Positions 6,237 to 6,911 of a stretch of 6,911 bases of DNA are shown here, one piece after another; position 1 is the stretch's first letter; each line of letters starts with the position of its first letter. Both the position numbers and the translations under genes were made by a program. Under the pieces are notes generated by a model. It worked only from the letters and a program-made list of their open reading frames with translations, did no database searches and was not told the origin of the DNA. The DNA lies in NCBI GenBank assembly GCA_007128865.1, contig SKWP01000440.1:1-6911 (forward strand), given 5' to 3'. The stretch is from Paracoccaceae bacterium (GTDB taxonomy: Bacteria > Pseudomonadota > Alphaproteobacteria > Rhodobacterales > Rhodobacteraceae).

Positions 6237-6752
6237 ATGAGACAGAACCGGACCGACAGCTTTCGGCGTATCGCAGGCTCGGGCATCCTGGCAACGGCGC
6301 TGGCCGCCACCGCGGCCTTTCCCGCGCTTGCCGGGGATGTGACCGCGCGGCTCGCGACCTTCGAACTGGTCGCAACCGTGGATGCCGCCGGCAACGCGGT
6401 GCAGGAACGCCGCGACATCGAGGTGGTGCTGCCGGGCAGCCGCATCCTCTACCGCATCGACCTGGCCAACGACGGCGACGAGCCCGTCACGGCCATGACC
6501 CTGGACCTTCCGCTTGCCGATGCGCTGCGGATCGACCCTGCAAGCTTTGCCAGCGACATCACCATGACGGTGACCTTCGCTGTCGCAGATGCCCCGGAGG
6601 CCTTTGCGGCCTTTCCGGAGCTGCTCGTGCCGACCGAAGACGGCGGCACGCGGCCCGCAACCGCCGACGATCTCGGCGCGGCCCGGGTCATGATCGCCGA
6701 ACTGGCGACCGCGCAGACGGCCTTCGTCGAATACGAGGCCAGCGTCCGATAA
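6237..6752 (+). CDS. Secreted protein with DUF11-like domain, function unknown
   Basis: The 171-residue product begins with a clear Sec signal peptide: basic RQNRTDSFRR, then a hydrophobic Ala/Leu stretch, and FPALA before a likely signal peptidase I cut at 32/33. The mature part of about 139 residues is acidic and has no cysteine. It starts TARLATFELVATVDAAG and includes PGSRILYRIDLANDGDEPV (67-85), followed by a LPLADAL turn. It ends with a DDLGAARVMIAELATAQTAFVEYEASVR-like tail whose pattern, alternating strands closing on AFVEYEASV, resembles the end of DUF11-type beta-sandwich domains. Such domains occur in secreted and surface proteins. I see no catalytic motif, membrane anchor or lipobox, so it should be periplasmic or exported. 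The next gene starts 44 bp later in the same direction with no terminator between, so they probably form an operon. The family assignment is by pattern, not by alignment. Confidence 0.8.
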   Translation: MRQNRTDSFRRIAGSGILATALAATAAFPALAGDVTARLATFELVATVDAAGNAVQERRDIEVVLPGSRILYRIDLANDGDEPVTAMTLDLPLADALRIDPASFASDITMTVTFAVADAPEAFAAFPELLVPTEDGGTRPATADDLGAARVMIAELATAQTAFVEYEASVR

Positions 6753-6783
6753 CCCGGGCGTCCCCCAACCTTACGCACAGAAC

Positions 6784-6789
6784 AAGGAG
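6784..6789 (+). promoter_or_regulatory. Ribosome binding site of the last, partial gene
   Basis: AAGGAG, close to the full consensus, lies seven bases before the ATG at 6797. It is the strongest ribosome site in the window, suggesting well-translated product. It supports the short visible frame being a real gene. Confidence 0.75.
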
Positions 6790-6796
6790 CAGTCAG

Positions 6797-6911
6797 ATGC
6801 GTTTTTCGAAACTCACCCTTGGCGGACTTGCGGCAGCCCTGCTGCTGTCCACCGCCCCGGCAGCCTTTGCCGCCGGCACCACCGCCGGCACCGCGGTGCT
6901 GAACACGGTCA
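6797..6911 (+). CDS. N-terminus of an exported protein, cut by the window end
   Basis: Only 38 codons are present. They encode a typical Sec signal peptide: MRFSKLTLGG, then an Ala/Leu core AALLLSTAPAAFA, with a likely cut after Ala25 or Ala26. The mature part opens AGTTAGTAVLNTV. That Gly/Thr/Ala-rich opening leading to an N-T-V strand is what I would expect at the start of large DUF11-repeat surface proteins, which often read like 'GT.I.NTA.V.Y'. With the preceding DUF11-like gene this suggests a secreted or surface-protein operon. The identity is inferred from only a dozen mature residues. Other exported beta-rich proteins are possible. Confidence 0.7.
   Translation, partial: MRFSKLTLGGLAAALLLSTAPAAFAAGTTAGTAVLNTV

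Overview
The window is GC-rich DNA from an alphaproteobacterium, most likely of the Rhodobacterales (Paracoccaceae/Roseobacteraceae type). This rests on GC-rich codon use, a mitochondrial-type ETF, the gene order HIG1-type small membrane protein - PduO-type cobalamin adenosyltransferase - etfB - etfA, and a hairpin-plus-GAGGATATTTT end signature that I recall from that order. It looks like ordinary chromosome. I see no transposase, integrase, CRISPR array or phage gene.

Left part (1-2497): a complete uvrB (excision repair helicase, + strand) opens the window and runs towards a tRNA-Trp(CCA) gene on the - strand. The 246-bp gap between them holds two GC-rich hairpins but no gene. A plausible promoter lies just upstream of the tRNA.

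Middle part (2498-5468): four genes on the - strand, read from high to low coordinates. They are a 68-residue twin-helix HIG1-type protein and an ATP:cob(I)alamin adenosyltransferase, one base apart, then a 195-bp gap with a hairpin and candidate control sites, then etfB and etfA sharing one base in a TGATG junction. ETF carries electrons from acyl-CoA dehydrogenases to the quinone pool. The adenosyltransferase makes the coenzyme for methylmalonyl-CoA-type mutases. HIG1 proteins act on respiratory complexes. The block therefore fits acyl-CoA oxidation feeding respiration. Two back-to-back hairpins end the etf unit before the tRNA.

Right part (5469-6911): a long gap of 768 bp without a recognisable gene separates the HIG1 gene from a divergent + strand unit. 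Its left two thirds is GC-rich and hairpin-prone and its right third is richer in A and T. The unit encodes a 171-residue secreted protein with a DUF11-like domain, followed after 44 bp by a second exported protein cut off by the window edge. This secreted pair is the least characterised part and the best candidate for something new, but the window shows only its beginning.
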